64,000 nucleotides of DNA from Desulfobaculum xiamenense (GTDB lineage Bacteria > Desulfobacterota > Desulfovibrionia > Desulfovibrionales > Desulfovibrionaceae): positions 434,001 to 498,000 of the forward strand of contig NZ_JAATJA010000002.1 of assembly GCF_011927665.1 (NCBI RefSeq), in the 5' to 3' direction. This document shows, in pieces, positions 8,480 to 18,372 of this stretch. A model generated the notes under the pieces. The model ran no database searches, was not told the DNA's origin, and worked only from the letters and a program-made list of their open reading frames with translations. The first letter of the stretch is position 1; every line of letters starts with the position of its first letter. Position numbers and translations under genes: made by a program.

Positions 8480-9757
8480 CTACTTCATCCTCCTCAAGCC
8501 CTTGTCGCCGATGTCGCGGCGGAAGTAGCTCTTGTCGAAGTGGATTTTCTCGATGCCCTCGTAGGCGCGCTTCTGCGCCTGCGCGAGGTCGGCCCCGAGG
8601 GCAGTCACGCCCAGCACGCGGCCACCGCTGGCCAGGATGCGGCCGTCTTCGGGACGGGTTCCCGCCTGGAACACGGTCACTCCCTCGACGGTTTCGGCCT
8701 CGGCGAAGCCGGAAATTTCCATGCCCTTGGGGTAGCTGCGGGGATAGCCGTCGGCGGCCATGACCACGCAGATGGCGGTTTCGGCCTTCCAGCGGATGTC
8801 GATCTCGTGCAGGCGGCCCTCGATGCAGGCAGTCATGATCTCGGCGAGGTCGGAATCGAGGCGGGTCAGCAGCGGCTGGCACTCGGGGTCGCCGAAGCGG
8901 ACGTTGTATTCGAGAACCTGCGGGCCGTTCTCCGTGAACATGATGCCCGCATAGAGCACACCCACGAAGGGATTGTCCTTGGCGGCCATGTGCCGGACGA
9001 TGGGACGGATGACCAGATCGGTCATCATCTCGTAGTCCTCGGGGGGAAGAATGGGGGCGGGGGAGTATGCGCCCATGCCGCCGGTGTTGGGGCCGGTGTC
9101 GCCTTCGCCCACGGCCTTGTGATCCTGCGAGGAGGGCATGCAGACGATGGTCTTGCCGTCGCAGAACGCGAGGAACGAGGCTTCCTCGCCACGCAGGGCG
9201 TCCTCGATGACCACGCGTTCGCCAGCCTTGCCGAAGACCTGCTTGACCATCATCTCGTCGATGGCTTCGAGGGCTTCCTCGCGCGAGGAACAGACCACCA
9301 CGCCCTTGCCCGCAGCGAGGCCGTCGGCCTTGACCACGCAGGGCATGGAGCGCTCGGCGATGTGCAGGCGGGCGTCCTTGGCGTCGTCAAACACGCGAAA
9401 TGGTGCCGTGGGCACGCCGGATTCGCGCATGACGGTCTTGGCGAAGGCCTTGGAGCCTTCGAGCTGCGCCGCGAAGGCGTTGGGGCCGAAGCAGGGGATG
9501 CCGGAGTGGGCGAGGGCTTCCTTGAGGCCGAGGACCAGCGGAAGCTCGGGACCGATGACGACCATGTCGATGGCGTTGTCCTTGGCGAAGGTGGTCAGCC
9601 CCGGGAGGTCGTCGTCATGGATGGGAATGTTCTCGCCAAGGGCCGCCGTGCCGCCGTTGCCGGGGGCGATGTACAGCTTGTCCACCAAGGGGCTCTGCGA
9701 GAGCTTCCAGGCCAGCGCGTGCTCGCGCCCCCCGGAACCGACGATGAGTATCCGCAA
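8480..9757 (-). CDS. purD: Phosphoribosylamine-glycine ligase PurD
   Basis: This ATP-grasp enzyme makes glycinamide ribonucleotide. The N-terminus ILIVGSGGREHALAW is diagnostic, and GADLAGKGV-like (GLAAGKGVVV) and EYNVRFGDPE motifs follow. I start it at the TTG at 9757, because AGGAGG lies five bases upstream on the minus strand and this gives 425 residues, close to the usual family length; an ATG at 9802 would add 15 unrelated residues. It is the first gene of a purD-purE pair. Confidence 0.9.
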   Translation of the reverse strand: MRILIVGSGGREHALAWKLSQSPLVDKLYIAPGNGGTAALGENIPIHDDDLPGLTTFAKDNAIDMVVIGPELPLVLGLKEALAHSGIPCFGPNAFAAQLEGSKAFAKTVMRESGVPTAPFRVFDDAKDARLHIAERSMPCVVKADGLAAGKGVVVCSSREEALEAIDEMMVKQVFGKAGERVVIEDALRGEEASFLAFCDGKTIVCMPSSQDHKAVGEGDTGPNTGGMGAYSPAPILPPEDYEMMTDLVIRPIVRHMAAKDNPFVGVLYAGIMFTENGPQVLEYNVRFGDPECQPLLTRLDSDLAEIMTACIEGRLHEIDIRWKAETAICVVMAADGYPRSYPKGMEISGFAEAETVEGVTVFQAGTRPEDGRILASGGRVLGVTALGADLAQAQKRAYEGIEKIHFDKSYFRRDIGDKGLRRMK

Positions 9758-9964
9758 AATGTCCTCCTTTCGTACGCTGGCAGCCCGTGGCCTCCAGGTC
9801 ATGCATTCGGTGCGATGGTCTCTTCGGAAGGGGCGCGCGTCCGCGTGGGCGCGGCCTGTGGCGCGGATGCGCCGCGCGCATCCACTGCCGTGCAGTGTCG
9901 CGCGTTACGTAGCCTACCTTGCTGTGGAAGGCAATGACGGACATGTCCGCCGGATAGGGTGGCG

Positions 9965-12900
9965 TCAGGCATCGTCGGGTTCCCGGAACAGTGCGTAGTA
10001 GGCCACCGGCACCACGACGAGGGTGAACGCCGTGGACGCGAACAGCCCGGTGATGAGCGCCCACGCCAACCCCGAGAAGATGGGGTCCAGCGTTATGGGC
10101 CATGCGCCGAGCGCCGTGGTGGCCGCCGTGAGCACGATGGGGCGCAGTCGCACCGCCGCGCTGGCCACGATGGCTTCGCGAAGCGGCAGGCCCTGCTTTT
10201 GCGCGTCGCGGATGAATTCGATGAGCACCAGCGAGTTGCGGATGACGATGCCACCGAGTGCGATCATGCCGATCATGGACGTGGCCGTGAAGAAGATGGG
10301 GTTTGGCAAGTCGCCCACGTCGCGCGCGAAGAGGACGTTTAGCAGCCAGAATCCCGGCATGATGCCGATGATGGTGAGCGGAATGGCGCTCATGATCAGC
10401 CCCGGCAGGGCGAAGGAGCGCGTCTGCGCGACGAGGAGCACGAAGATGCCGCCTAGCGCCGCCGCGAAGGCCAGCCCGAGATCGCGGAAGACGCTGAGGG
10501 TGATCTCCCATTCGCCCTCGCCCGCCCACTCCGCCGAAAGGCCGGGTGGCAGGGGCGAGCCGCGCAGGGTGCGCTGGAGGTCGATGACCGCGTCCACGGG
10601 CGAGCGCCCGGCCATTTCGCCATAGACGTAGGCCACGCGCCGCAGGTTCTTGTGGTGGATGGGCTGGTCCTCGGGTTCGGTAACGAAGTGTCCAAGCTCC
10701 GCCAGCTCCACCACGCCGTTCGGCGCTTCCGCCGCAGCCACGGGCAGTTGAAGCAGGCCCGCCGCCGAGGCGCGACGGTTTTGCGGCAGGCGAAGCACCA
10801 CGGGCAGGGGCTGGCGTTCGCTTGGCAGGTGCACGGTGGCCGGTGCGTCGCCGGAGACGGCCATGTGCAGCGCGCAGGCCACGTCCTGTGCGCTGACGCC
10901 GTGCAGGGCGGCCTTTTCCCTGTCGAGGCGGAAGTTGAGCTGCGTGCGCGGCGTCTCGCCCGTGGTGTCCACGTCGCTCACGCCCGGCTCATCGCGCATG
11001 AGGTTCGCCACGTGGCGCGCTCCGGCGAGGAGTTGGGCGTTGGTCTTTTCCGGGCTGCCGTAGATTTCCGCCACCAGCGTCGAGAGCACGGGCGGGCCGG
11101 GCGGCACTTCCACGATCTTGATGTCCGCGCCAAGTTCGCGGGCCACGGCCTCCAGCTCCGGGCGCAGGCGCAGGACGATGGCGTGGCTCTGCTCGGCGCG
11201 GCGTTCGCGCTCGGCGAGGTTCACGCGGATGTCGGCGAGGTTCGGCGCGCTGCGTACGAAGTAGTGACGGACCATGCCGTTGAAGTCCATGGGCGAGGCC
11301 GTGCCCGCGTAGGTGACGAAGCTCTCCACCTCGTTGACGCGGCGCAGGACGTCCGTGAACCGGGAGATGGCGCGGTCCGTGGCCTCCAGCGGCGTACCCT
11401 CCGGCATGTCGATGACGATCTGGAATTCGTTGCGGTTGTCGAAGGGGAGCATCTTGAGCGGCACGAAGCGAAACGCCGCCAGTGCGCAGGATATGACGAG
11501 CAGGGCGGCGATGGCGCACCACAGGGCCATGCGCCGCCGTGGGGAATCGAGCAGCGGCGTGACCACGGCGGCGTAGATGCGCCGCACGCGCGGCGACGCG
11601 CCTTCGTCTGGCGAGGCTGTTGCCCCGCTCGCCGAACTCGCGTCCGCACCGGCCATGCCCCGCAGCAGCAGGAAGGACAGCCACGGCACCACGGTCAGCG
11701 CGGCTACGGTGGAAAAGGTCACCGTGAGCGGGACGTTGGCCGCCATGGGGGCCATGTACGGACCCATCATGCCTGTGATGAAGAACATGGGCGTGAAGGA
11801 GACGATGATGGCCAGCGTAGACATGATGACCGGCGGCAGCACCTCGGCCACGGCGGCCAGCGTGGCCTCGCGCGGGGGCAGATGCCCGAGGCGGATGTGG
11901 CGGCGGATGTTGTCCACGTTGGTGATGGGATCGTCCACCACGAGGCCGAGGGACAGGATGAGCGCGAAGAGCGTGACCCGGTTGATGGTGTACCCGAACA
12001 CGTGGTTCACGAAGAGCGCCAGCGCGAAGCTCACCGGCACGGCCAGCGCCACCACGGCGGCCTCGCGTCGCCCGAGGGCCACGGTCAACAGCGCCACCAC
12101 GGTCAGAATGGCCAGCCCCAGCGAGGAGAGCAGGTTGTCCACCTTGTCCTGCGCGGTGCGGCCGTAGTCGCGCGTGGTTTCCACGCGCACGCCGTGGGGC
12201 AGCACGTCGCGGACCAGCTCGTCCATCTTGGCGTGGACGTCGCGGGCCACGGTGACGGCGTTGGTGCCTTTTTTCTTGGATACGGCCACGGTGACGGCGG
12301 GAAATTCACGCCCCGCCTCGGATGCGGGGATGGTTCGCTCCACCTCCGCCCGCGCCGACAGCCCGAAGCGCACGCGGGAGACGGGTTCGGCCGGGCCGTC
12401 CGCGATGGTGGCGATGTCGCGCAGGTATACGGGGCGCGAGTCGAACACGCCCACCACCACTTCGCCAGCCTCTCGGGCGGAGGTCAGGAAGGCGTTGGTC
12501 CGCAGGGTGATGGCTGTGTTGGCGCTGTCCAGCGTTCCGGCTGTGGCCGAGGTGTCGGCGGCGGTGAGGGCGGCGCGTATGGCCTTGGGCGCGATGCCGA
12601 GGCCCGCCATGCGCTGCGGGTCTAACTCCACGCGGATTTCGCGGGGGCGTCCGCCGGTGACGCTGACTCGTGAGACGTTCTCGACCTCGGCCAGCCGCGC
12701 GAAGACCTCCTCGCCGATGCGGCGCAGGGCGTGATCGTCGAGGCGGTCCGAGTGCAGGGTCAGGGTGACGATGGGGACGTCGTCGATCTCCACCGGGCGC
12801 ACCAGCCAGCCCGTCACGATGGACGGGACGAGGTCCTGATGCATGAGGATGGCGTTGTGCAGGCGGATGAGCGCCTTCTCCCGGTCCTCACCCACGAAGA

Positions 12901-13261
12901 AGCGCACCGTGGCCATGGCCGAGTCCCGCCGGGACACGGAATACACGTGCTCCACGCCGTCGATCTGCCACAGCAGACGCTCCAATGGCGTGGTGACGAG
13001 CTTTTCAACCTCGTCGGCCCCGGCACCCGGCACCTGCACGAATACATCGGCCATGGGCACGACGATCTGCGGTTCCTCCTCGCGCGGGGTGAGGAGAATG
13101 GCCGCGATGCCGAGCCCGAGGGCCGCAATGACCAGCAGCACGGACAGCCGCGTTTCGAGGAAGGTGTCCACCACCGCGCCGATGACGCCGCGCGGGGAGC
13201 GTGGCGCAGTCTCGTGCGACGACGCTGGATGGGGCGAGCCGCCCGTCGGTTCAGCGCACAT
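9965..13261 (-). CDS. RND-superfamily efflux permease
   Basis: A 1098-residue inner-membrane RND transporter with the expected plan: an N-terminal helix near residues 35-55, a large periplasmic loop, a block of helices, a second large loop and a second block of helices. The central helix has GLVVDDPITNVDN, where the two acidic residues of the proton relay are kept but the following residues are unusual. The matching site near the C-terminus has an Arg (GGIVIRNSLVLIEF) where AcrB has Lys. It works with the periplasmic adaptor encoded just upstream (11-base overlap). No outer-membrane channel gene is adjacent. Substrate unknown. Confidence 0.85.
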   Translation of the reverse strand: MCAEPTGGSPHPASSHETAPRSPRGVIGAVVDTFLETRLSVLLVIAALGLGIAAILLTPREEEPQIVVPMADVFVQVPGAGADEVEKLVTTPLERLLWQIDGVEHVYSVSRRDSAMATVRFFVGEDREKALIRLHNAILMHQDLVPSIVTGWLVRPVEIDDVPIVTLTLHSDRLDDHALRRIGEEVFARLAEVENVSRVSVTGGRPREIRVELDPQRMAGLGIAPKAIRAALTAADTSATAGTLDSANTAITLRTNAFLTSAREAGEVVVGVFDSRPVYLRDIATIADGPAEPVSRVRFGLSARAEVERTIPASEAGREFPAVTVAVSKKKGTNAVTVARDVHAKMDELVRDVLPHGVRVETTRDYGRTAQDKVDNLLSSLGLAILTVVALLTVALGRREAAVVALAVPVSFALALFVNHVFGYTINRVTLFALILSLGLVVDDPITNVDNIRRHIRLGHLPPREATLAAVAEVLPPVIMSTLAIIVSFTPMFFITGMMGPYMAPMAANVPLTVTFSTVAALTVVPWLSFLLLRGMAGADASSASGATASPDEGASPRVRRIYAAVVTPLLDSPRRRMALWCAIAALLVISCALAAFRFVPLKMLPFDNRNEFQIVIDMPEGTPLEATDRAISRFTDVLRRVNEVESFVTYAGTASPMDFNGMVRHYFVRSAPNLADIRVNLAERERRAEQSHAIVLRLRPELEAVARELGADIKIVEVPPGPPVLSTLVAEIYGSPEKTNAQLLAGARHVANLMRDEPGVSDVDTTGETPRTQLNFRLDREKAALHGVSAQDVACALHMAVSGDAPATVHLPSERQPLPVVLRLPQNRRASAAGLLQLPVAAAEAPNGVVELAELGHFVTEPEDQPIHHKNLRRVAYVYGEMAGRSPVDAVIDLQRTLRGSPLPPGLSAEWAGEGEWEITLSVFRDLGLAFAAALGGIFVLLVAQTRSFALPGLIMSAIPLTIIGIMPGFWLLNVLFARDVGDLPNPIFFTATSMIGMIALGGIVIRNSLVLIEFIRDAQKQGLPLREAIVASAAVRLRPIVLTAATTALGAWPITLDPIFSGLAWALITGLFASTAFTLVVVPVAYYALFREPDDA

Positions 13262-14402
13262 TGCCGCCTCCGGGCAGGGCCACCACGTCGCCGTCCGACA
13301 GGCCGGAGAGCGCCTCGATCATGCCGTCGTACAGCGCGCCGGTCTTCACGTACACGCTGCGCCATGCGTCGCCGTCGAGGACGCGTACTGACTCAAGCTG
13401 CCCCACGCGGACAACGGCCTCGGGCGGGATGAGCACGGCGTGGCGCGAGCCGGACGGGATGAGCAGGCGTCCGAACATGCCGGGGTACACGCCGGGCGTT
13501 GCGGGCAGGCCGACCTTGACCAGAAAGGTTCGTGTGCGCGGATCGGCCGTCGGGACCACTTCCTCCACGGTTCCGGTGAGCTCTGCGTCCACCGCCGAGA
13601 TGACCACATGCAGTTCGCGCCCCGGCCGGACGTCGGCGACGAGGCCTTCGCGCACGTGGGCCTCAAGGCGCAGCGCCCCCGGAGCGCGTCCCGCGCTTTG
13701 CAGGATGAACAGCGGCTTGCCGGGCACGGCGAGGTCTCCCGGTTCGGCGAGGCGGCGGGCCACTTCCGCATCCTCCGGAGCGCGGACGATGGTGTAGCCC
13801 TGTGAGATGCGTGCTTCCTCCAGCCGTTTGGCGGCGCTTTGCACGTTGGCCTCGGCGGCGCGCAGGCCGTCGCGGCTCTGGCCGAGGCGGGCCTCGGTCT
13901 GGAGGTATTCGGCCTCGGCGATTTCAAGCTCGCGCGAGGAAATGGCCTTCTCGTCGAAGAGCTGGCGCGAGCGGCGGTACTGCGCCTCGGCGCGGGTGAA
14001 GGCGGCGCGGGCCTCGTTTATGCCCTGCCGGGCCTGCTCGCGCGCCGCGTTGGCCGAGGCCAGCGCCTGCCGGCTCTGCTCCTCGCGGGCCGCGTATTCG
14101 CGGTCGTCCAGCACGGCGAGGACGTCCCCGCGCGAGACGCTGTCGCCCGCTGAGGCCTCGACCCGGAGGATGGTGCCGGTGACCTGCGCGTCGATGCGCG
14201 TTTCCGTGCGAGGGCGGACGGTGCCCACGGCTTCGTAGATTTCGGGAATGGTGCGCAGGTGCGCCGTGGCGTTGGCCGAGGGCGCGTCGGACGCGGTGGA
14301 GCGTGGCGAACTGCCCGGGGGGATGTCGTCCCGACAGGCGCAGATGGGCATGGCGAGGACGAGTGCCGCGACCAGCGCGGCGGAGCGAAGGGCGATGGAC
14401 AT
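13251..14402 (-). CDS. RND efflux periplasmic adaptor (membrane fusion) lipoprotein
   Basis: A 383-residue adaptor with an N-terminal lipoprotein signal ending near MPICAC, a split biotinyl-lipoyl-like domain (GTILRVEASAGDSVSRGDV), a long alpha-helical hairpin near residues 95-180, and beta-barrel domains. The ATG at 14402 is chosen because GGGAGGGG lies just upstream and the signal peptide begins there; a longer frame from 14495 adds 31 unlikely residues. It bridges the downstream RND permease to an outer-membrane channel encoded elsewhere. Confidence 0.85.
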   Translation of the reverse strand: MSIALRSAALVAALVLAMPICACRDDIPPGSSPRSTASDAPSANATAHLRTIPEIYEAVGTVRPRTETRIDAQVTGTILRVEASAGDSVSRGDVLAVLDDREYAAREEQSRQALASANAAREQARQGINEARAAFTRAEAQYRRSRQLFDEKAISSRELEIAEAEYLQTEARLGQSRDGLRAAEANVQSAAKRLEEARISQGYTIVRAPEDAEVARRLAEPGDLAVPGKPLFILQSAGRAPGALRLEAHVREGLVADVRPGRELHVVISAVDAELTGTVEEVVPTADPRTRTFLVKVGLPATPGVYPGMFGRLLIPSGSRHAVLIPPEAVVRVGQLESVRVLDGDAWRSVYVKTGALYDGMIEALSGLSDGDVVALPGGGNVR

Positions 14403-14517
14403 GACCCCTCCCTGCGGTGGATTTGTGGCGGGCTGCCGTGATGACTCTTTGCGCGAAGCATAGCATGGACGCTTCGGCGAGGAAACGCAGAACATGCCGG
14501 AATGAAAGGGCTTCGCG

Positions 14518-14721
14518 CTATTTTCGCTGCTGACGGGGCACGGGGACGAATGCCGGGATTCCGGTCGCTGCGGCGTGCAGGAGGTAGAGGGCGCTTGTGG
14601 CCGTAAGGGCGAGCCACCAGCGGCTGTGGAAGGTGGACAGGACGAGGCTGCCGAGAAGCATGCCGACGAAGATGCTCTGCGTGACGCGCAGGATGCGCCG
14701 TGCCCGGTGATGCGCCATCAT
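14518..14721 (-). CDS. Small membrane protein, DUF2892-like
   Basis: A 67-residue protein with two hydrophobic helices; the middle has FHSRWWLALTATSALYLLHA. It resembles the DUF2892/YgaP-type membrane domain, although the usual cysteine-containing TxCP motif is missing. It overlaps the next upstream gene, a fuller DUF2892 protein, by ATGA. The function is not known. Confidence 0.6.
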   Translation of the reverse strand: MMAHHRARRILRVTQSIFVGMLLGSLVLSTFHSRWWLALTATSALYLLHAAATGIPAFVPVPRQQRK

Positions 14722-14909
14722 TTGTCATCCACCCCGAGTCTGCGCAGGACGGCCATGAGCGGGCAGGTGTCGGTGAAGGCGGACTGGAGCAGGTTCGCGC
14801 CCACGAAGGCCGTGAACAGGAGCCACCAGTTCGAGTGGACGACCGAAAGTCCCAGAGACAGCAGAATCATGGTTCCCGCGACACCGCGGGTGATGCGCTC
14901 GACGTGCAT
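14718..14909 (-). CDS. DUF2892 (YgaP-type) small inner-membrane protein
   Basis: A 63-residue protein with the family pattern: RITRGVAGTMIL at the start, HSNWWLLFTAFVGANL in the middle, and SAFTDTCPLMAVLRRLG at the end. It starts at 14909 behind a GGAGGG site. DUF2892 proteins are two-helix membrane proteins often found with rhodaneses or sulfur-transfer proteins; none is next to this one. It is the first of a coupled pair of related small proteins, which suggests an old duplication. Confidence 0.75.
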   Translation of the reverse strand: MHVERITRGVAGTMILLSLGLSVVHSNWWLLFTAFVGANLLQSAFTDTCPLMAVLRRLGVDDK

Positions 14910-14994
14910 GGGGTGCCCTCCGTTTGGGTGTGCGCGGCTACTGTATACCAACTGGAGGGCGAGAGGAAGGTCTTCGGCGTCGGAAGTGCGGAGA

Positions 14995-15516
14995 TCAGGC
15001 GTCGGAGGTGCTGCCCATGCCTTCGCGACGCAGGGGAACGCGCAGGAATGCGGCGAGCCTGTCGGCCACGGGCGGCGTCGGAATGGTGAGGGCGGAGCGG
15101 AAGTCCATGAGCGGGCGTGTGTCGCCGTCCACGTCCACGAGGATTTCGTGGCGGGTGACGTTGTCCTTGTGGATGACGCGGCGAATGGCGGAGAGGCGGC
15201 AACTGGCCTGACGTCCGATGTCCGTGGGCAGGATGCGGCGGGTGATGGTGAGGCGGCCGTTGGCCCTGTCACAGGTGACGGTGGTTTCGGTGAGCCCGCG
15301 CAACAGGCAGAACACGCAGGCCGCGCCGGTGACGGCAAGCCCTGTGTGCAGGCGCGAGTCCGCAAGCATGTCGAGGCGCAACAGGCCGAAGATGAAGGTG
15401 ATGCCGAAGAATGCCGAGAGTGCGATGAGACCGATCGGACGCTCGACGAGCGTGAGACGTTCTCCGTTGCGGGAGACGGAGACGGATGGAACGGGCGGCA
15501 TGGGCGGTCTGAACAC
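14995..15516 (-). CDS. Predicted two-helix membrane protein of unknown function
   Basis: A 173-residue protein with two hydrophobic segments near residues 30-75 (IGLIALSAFFGITFIFGLL and a second near HTGLAVTGAACVFCLL), followed by a soluble, beta-rich domain. I start it at the GTG at 15516, preceded by AGGAGG at a good distance; the annotation could also begin at 15609. The layout resembles small photosynthesis-independent PH-like membrane proteins, but I do not recognise the family. It lies 85 bases upstream of the DUF2892 pair on the same strand. Confidence 0.6.
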   Translation of the reverse strand: MFRPPMPPVPSVSVSRNGERLTLVERPIGLIALSAFFGITFIFGLLRLDMLADSRLHTGLAVTGAACVFCLLRGLTETTVTCDRANGRLTITRRILPTDIGRQASCRLSAIRRVIHKDNVTRHEILVDVDGDTRPLMDFRSALTIPTPPVADRLAAFLRVPLRREGMGSTSDA

Positions 15517-15637
15517 GACGACCTCCTGAAGGACCGCGCGCCACGGCTGGAATGGCCGATGGTTCGCCAGTCCTGCGGGAAGTATACGACGTGGGGTGTC
15601 GCTTCGCAAGGGTGGGGCGGCGCGTTCCCTTGGCGGG

Positions 15638-16480
15638 TCAGCGGCGCAGGCGAGGGTCGAGAATGTCGCGCAGGGATTCGCCGAGCAGATTGTAGCCGAG
15701 CACCGTGAACAGGATGGCCAGACCGGGGAAGAACGACATCCACGGCGCGATGGTCAGCACGTCCTTGCCTTCCATGAGGATGTTGCCCCAGCTCGGCATG
15801 GGCGGCTGCACGCCGAGGCCGAGGAAGGACAGCGAGGACTCCACGAGGATGGCTCCGGCCACGCCGAGGGTGGCCGAGACCAGCACCGGGGCGATGGCGT
15901 TGGGCAGGATGTGCAGGGTGATGATGCGCACAGGACCAGCTCCAGCCACGCGCGCAGCGAGCACGAAGTCCCGTTCGCGCAGGGCCAGCGTTTCGGCGCG
16001 CACCAGCCGCGCCACGCCCATCCACGAGGTTAGGCCGATGACGACCATGATGTTGACGAGACTCGGTTCCAGAAAGGCGATGACCGCGAGGATGAGGAAG
16101 AAGGACGGGAAGCACAGCATCACGTCCACGGCGCGCATGATGATCTCGTCCACGATGCCGCCGAAGTAGCCCGCCGCCAGCCCGAGCGCCAGCCCGATGA
16201 TGACGGACAGACCCACGGCCACGAAGCCCACCCACAGCGAGACGCGCGCGCCGTGCAGCATGCGCGAGAGCACGTCGCGCCCGAGGGCGTCCGTGCCCAG
16301 CGGATGCGCGGCGCTTGGCGCTTCGAGGATGTGCGACATGTCGAGCATCGTGGGATCGTGCGGGGCGAGCCACGGCGCGAGGATGGCGGCGATGGACATG
16401 CCGCCGACGATGACGAGCCCGGCCACGAGCAGGCCGTAGCGGTTCCAGAAGCGGGCGGTGGCAAGGGCTGCGATGTTCAT
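15638..16480 (-). CDS. ABC transporter permease, DppC/OppC type
   Basis: A 280-residue membrane protein with six helices, the N-terminal HPLGTDALGRDVLSR motif of DppC/OppC proteins, and the EAA loop (ETLALRERDFVLAARVAGAG). It pairs with the DppB-type permease gene that overlaps its start by four bases. Such pairs import di- or oligopeptides, nickel chelates or similar solutes. No binding protein or ATPase gene is adjacent, so those must be elsewhere and the substrate cannot be assigned. Confidence 0.85.
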   Translation of the reverse strand: MNIAALATARFWNRYGLLVAGLVIVGGMSIAAILAPWLAPHDPTMLDMSHILEAPSAAHPLGTDALGRDVLSRMLHGARVSLWVGFVAVGLSVIIGLALGLAAGYFGGIVDEIIMRAVDVMLCFPSFFLILAVIAFLEPSLVNIMVVIGLTSWMGVARLVRAETLALRERDFVLAARVAGAGPVRIITLHILPNAIAPVLVSATLGVAGAILVESSLSFLGLGVQPPMPSWGNILMEGKDVLTIAPWMSFFPGLAILFTVLGYNLLGESLRDILDPRLRR

Positions 16481-17472
16481 CGGCCGTTCCTCCCGGCGCG
16501 GATGCGTGGGTCGGCCAGCCCGTAGGCCACGTCGGCCAGCAGGTTTCCGGCGAGGGTCAGGAGCGCGCCCAGAACGAGGTTGCCCATGATCAGCGGATAG
16601 TCCCGCGCCATGACGCCCTGATAGAAGAGCTGGCCGAGGCCGGGCAGGGCGAAGATGGATTCGATGATGACACTGCCGCCGATGAGTGCGGGCACGGACA
16701 GGCCGAGGATGGTGATGACCGGCAACAGCGCGTTTCGCAGTGCGTGTTTGAAGATCACCGTGCGGATGGGTAGGCCCTTGGCCTGCGCGGTGAGGATGTA
16801 GTCCTGCCGGAGCACTTCGAGCATGCTTGAACGCATGAAGCGCGACATGCCCGCGAGGCTACCGAAGGTGTAGATGAATATGGGCAGGGTCAGGTGGCGG
16901 GCGATGTCCCACATTTGGCCCCAGAATGTCAGGCTCGCGTGATTCATGGACGTAAGGCCGGATATGGGCAGAATGGGCCAGTAGATGCCGAGCAGGTACA
17001 TGAGCAAAAGCGCCAGCCAGAAGCCCGGCATGGCGAAGCCGATGAACACGAGCACCGTGCTTGCCCTGTCGAACCACCCGCCCTGCCGCCACGCCGAGGC
17101 CACCCCGATGGGGATGGCGATGCACAGCGTGAGGATGAGCGATGCCACGTTCATGCCGAAGGTCAGAGGCAGGCGTTCGCGGATTTTGTCCCACACCGGG
17201 CGGTGGTCGCCGCTCATGGACTGGCCGAAGTCGAAGCGCGCCAGCCGCGACAGCCACGAGACGTACTGCTCGTGCAGGGGGCGGTCCAGCCCGTAGAGCG
17301 CTTCGAGCCGCGCCCGCGCGTCGGCCGAGGCCTCGGGATTGAGCGTGGTCTGGAGGTCGGTGGGCGAGCCGGGGGCGAGATGAATCACCACAAAGCTGAC
17401 CGCCGTGATGCCCAGAAACACGATGCCCACCCATAGGAGCTTGGTGGCAAGTCGTTTGAGAATCGTCCGCAT
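16477..17472 (-). CDS. ABC transporter permease, DppB/OppB type
   Basis: A 331-residue permease with an N-terminal helix followed by VIHLAPGSPTDL, a DFGQSMSGDHRPVWDKI segment and the EAA-type loop DYILTAQAKGLP, all typical of DppB/OppB proteins. It is the first gene of the two-gene permease unit. Its upstream region contains an inverted copy of the dispersed repeat. Confidence 0.85.
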   Translation of the reverse strand: MRTILKRLATKLLWVGIVFLGITAVSFVVIHLAPGSPTDLQTTLNPEASADARARLEALYGLDRPLHEQYVSWLSRLARFDFGQSMSGDHRPVWDKIRERLPLTFGMNVASLILTLCIAIPIGVASAWRQGGWFDRASTVLVFIGFAMPGFWLALLLMYLLGIYWPILPISGLTSMNHASLTFWGQMWDIARHLTLPIFIYTFGSLAGMSRFMRSSMLEVLRQDYILTAQAKGLPIRTVIFKHALRNALLPVITILGLSVPALIGGSVIIESIFALPGLGQLFYQGVMARDYPLIMGNLVLGALLTLAGNLLADVAYGLADPRIRAGRNGR

Positions 17473-17670
17473 GCCTCCCTATGTAGGGCAAGACGTGCGT
17501 GGAATCAACGTCTTGCGCATCGGGAAGGGGCGGGGCGTTGGGGGATGGCGTGGCGGAAGTTGGAAAGAGGGCTGCGGGGTGGCTCGGGAGTGTAGAGAGG
17601 CGGCGGGATGAGGGGTGATGGTGGGGCGCGGCGTGCAGGTAGCGCGGGGTGATGGTGAGGGGCGCGCGGG

Positions 17671-17750
17671 CCGGGGCGTATCGTACGTGGCGGCATGCAA
17701 GCCGTGGCCTCCGGCGGCCAAGGGAGCGCGGCTCCCTTGGAACCCCGAAT
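17671..17750 (-). repeat. Partial, inverted copy of the dispersed intergenic repeat
   Basis: It contains the reverse complement of the CTTGCAT-CGGAGGCC-hairpin-GGGGTTCC module; the dyad here is AAGGGAGCGCGGCTCCCTT. It lies in the 551-base gap 17473-18023 between the DppB-type gene and tRNA-Ala. The rest of that gap holds G-rich low-complexity sequence (17510-17660) and, near the tRNA, a TTGACA at 17983-17988 that could be its -35 element. Confidence 0.75.
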
Positions 17751-18023
17751 AGGGGAGGATGGGGCGTGGCAAAGAGCGCGAGAGCGTGTGTGGGGGCGGG
17801 GCGTCCCCGTGCTGAGCCGGGCACGGCGTGGCAGGGGGCGCATGTGATTTTCCGATGCGAAAGCCCGCCGGATGCGATGCGGTTTCGCGCGCCAGCCACT
17901 CCCCCGCGCACCCCCGCAGGCCGGGCCATTCCGGAAAATGCGGCCTCGGCCGAAAAAAAGTGCGTCAAAGTGAATTTTCCCTTTGACAAGTCGGCCTGGA
18001 TAAGGCAAATCACAACTCGCCGT

Positions 18024-18099
<76 letters not shown>

Positions 18100-18110
18100 C
18101 AAAAGATCAT

Positions 18111-18145
18111 AAAGGCTTAGAAGGTTTTCCTTCTAAGCCTTTTTT
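18111..18145 (+). terminator. Terminator after tRNA-Ala
   Basis: The stem AAAGGCTTAGAAGG/CCTTCTAAGCCTTT with a TTTT loop and a T-run begins 12 bases after the tRNA. The 227 bases that follow, up to purT, are AT-rich and hold no gene that I can see. Confidence 0.9.
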
Positions 18146-18372
18146 CGTTGCATATGGAAAAATATGCGTATGAAATCAGGTGGATGGCGGATGTGCACGG
18201 CGAGGTTTTGCGATACACTGTCCATCTTGAACATGACGCTTCGTGGCTCGATAGCGCGGTCCTGCTTTTTTCAGCCTGAAATCGAAAGAGAAACCCTTTC
18301 AATTTTGGGAGAAGTTTGGCATGGGGATTCCCCGTGTAGGGCATGATCTCAATTCATCCAAGGGGACTTGAT

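Noticed and set aside
7964-9937. A plus-strand open frame of 657 codons
   Set aside because: It runs antisense to purE and purD and has no domain signature.
15638-17472. Naming the permease pair as a dipeptide or nickel importer
   Set aside because: No binding protein or ATPase gene is adjacent, and permease sequences alone do not give the substrate.
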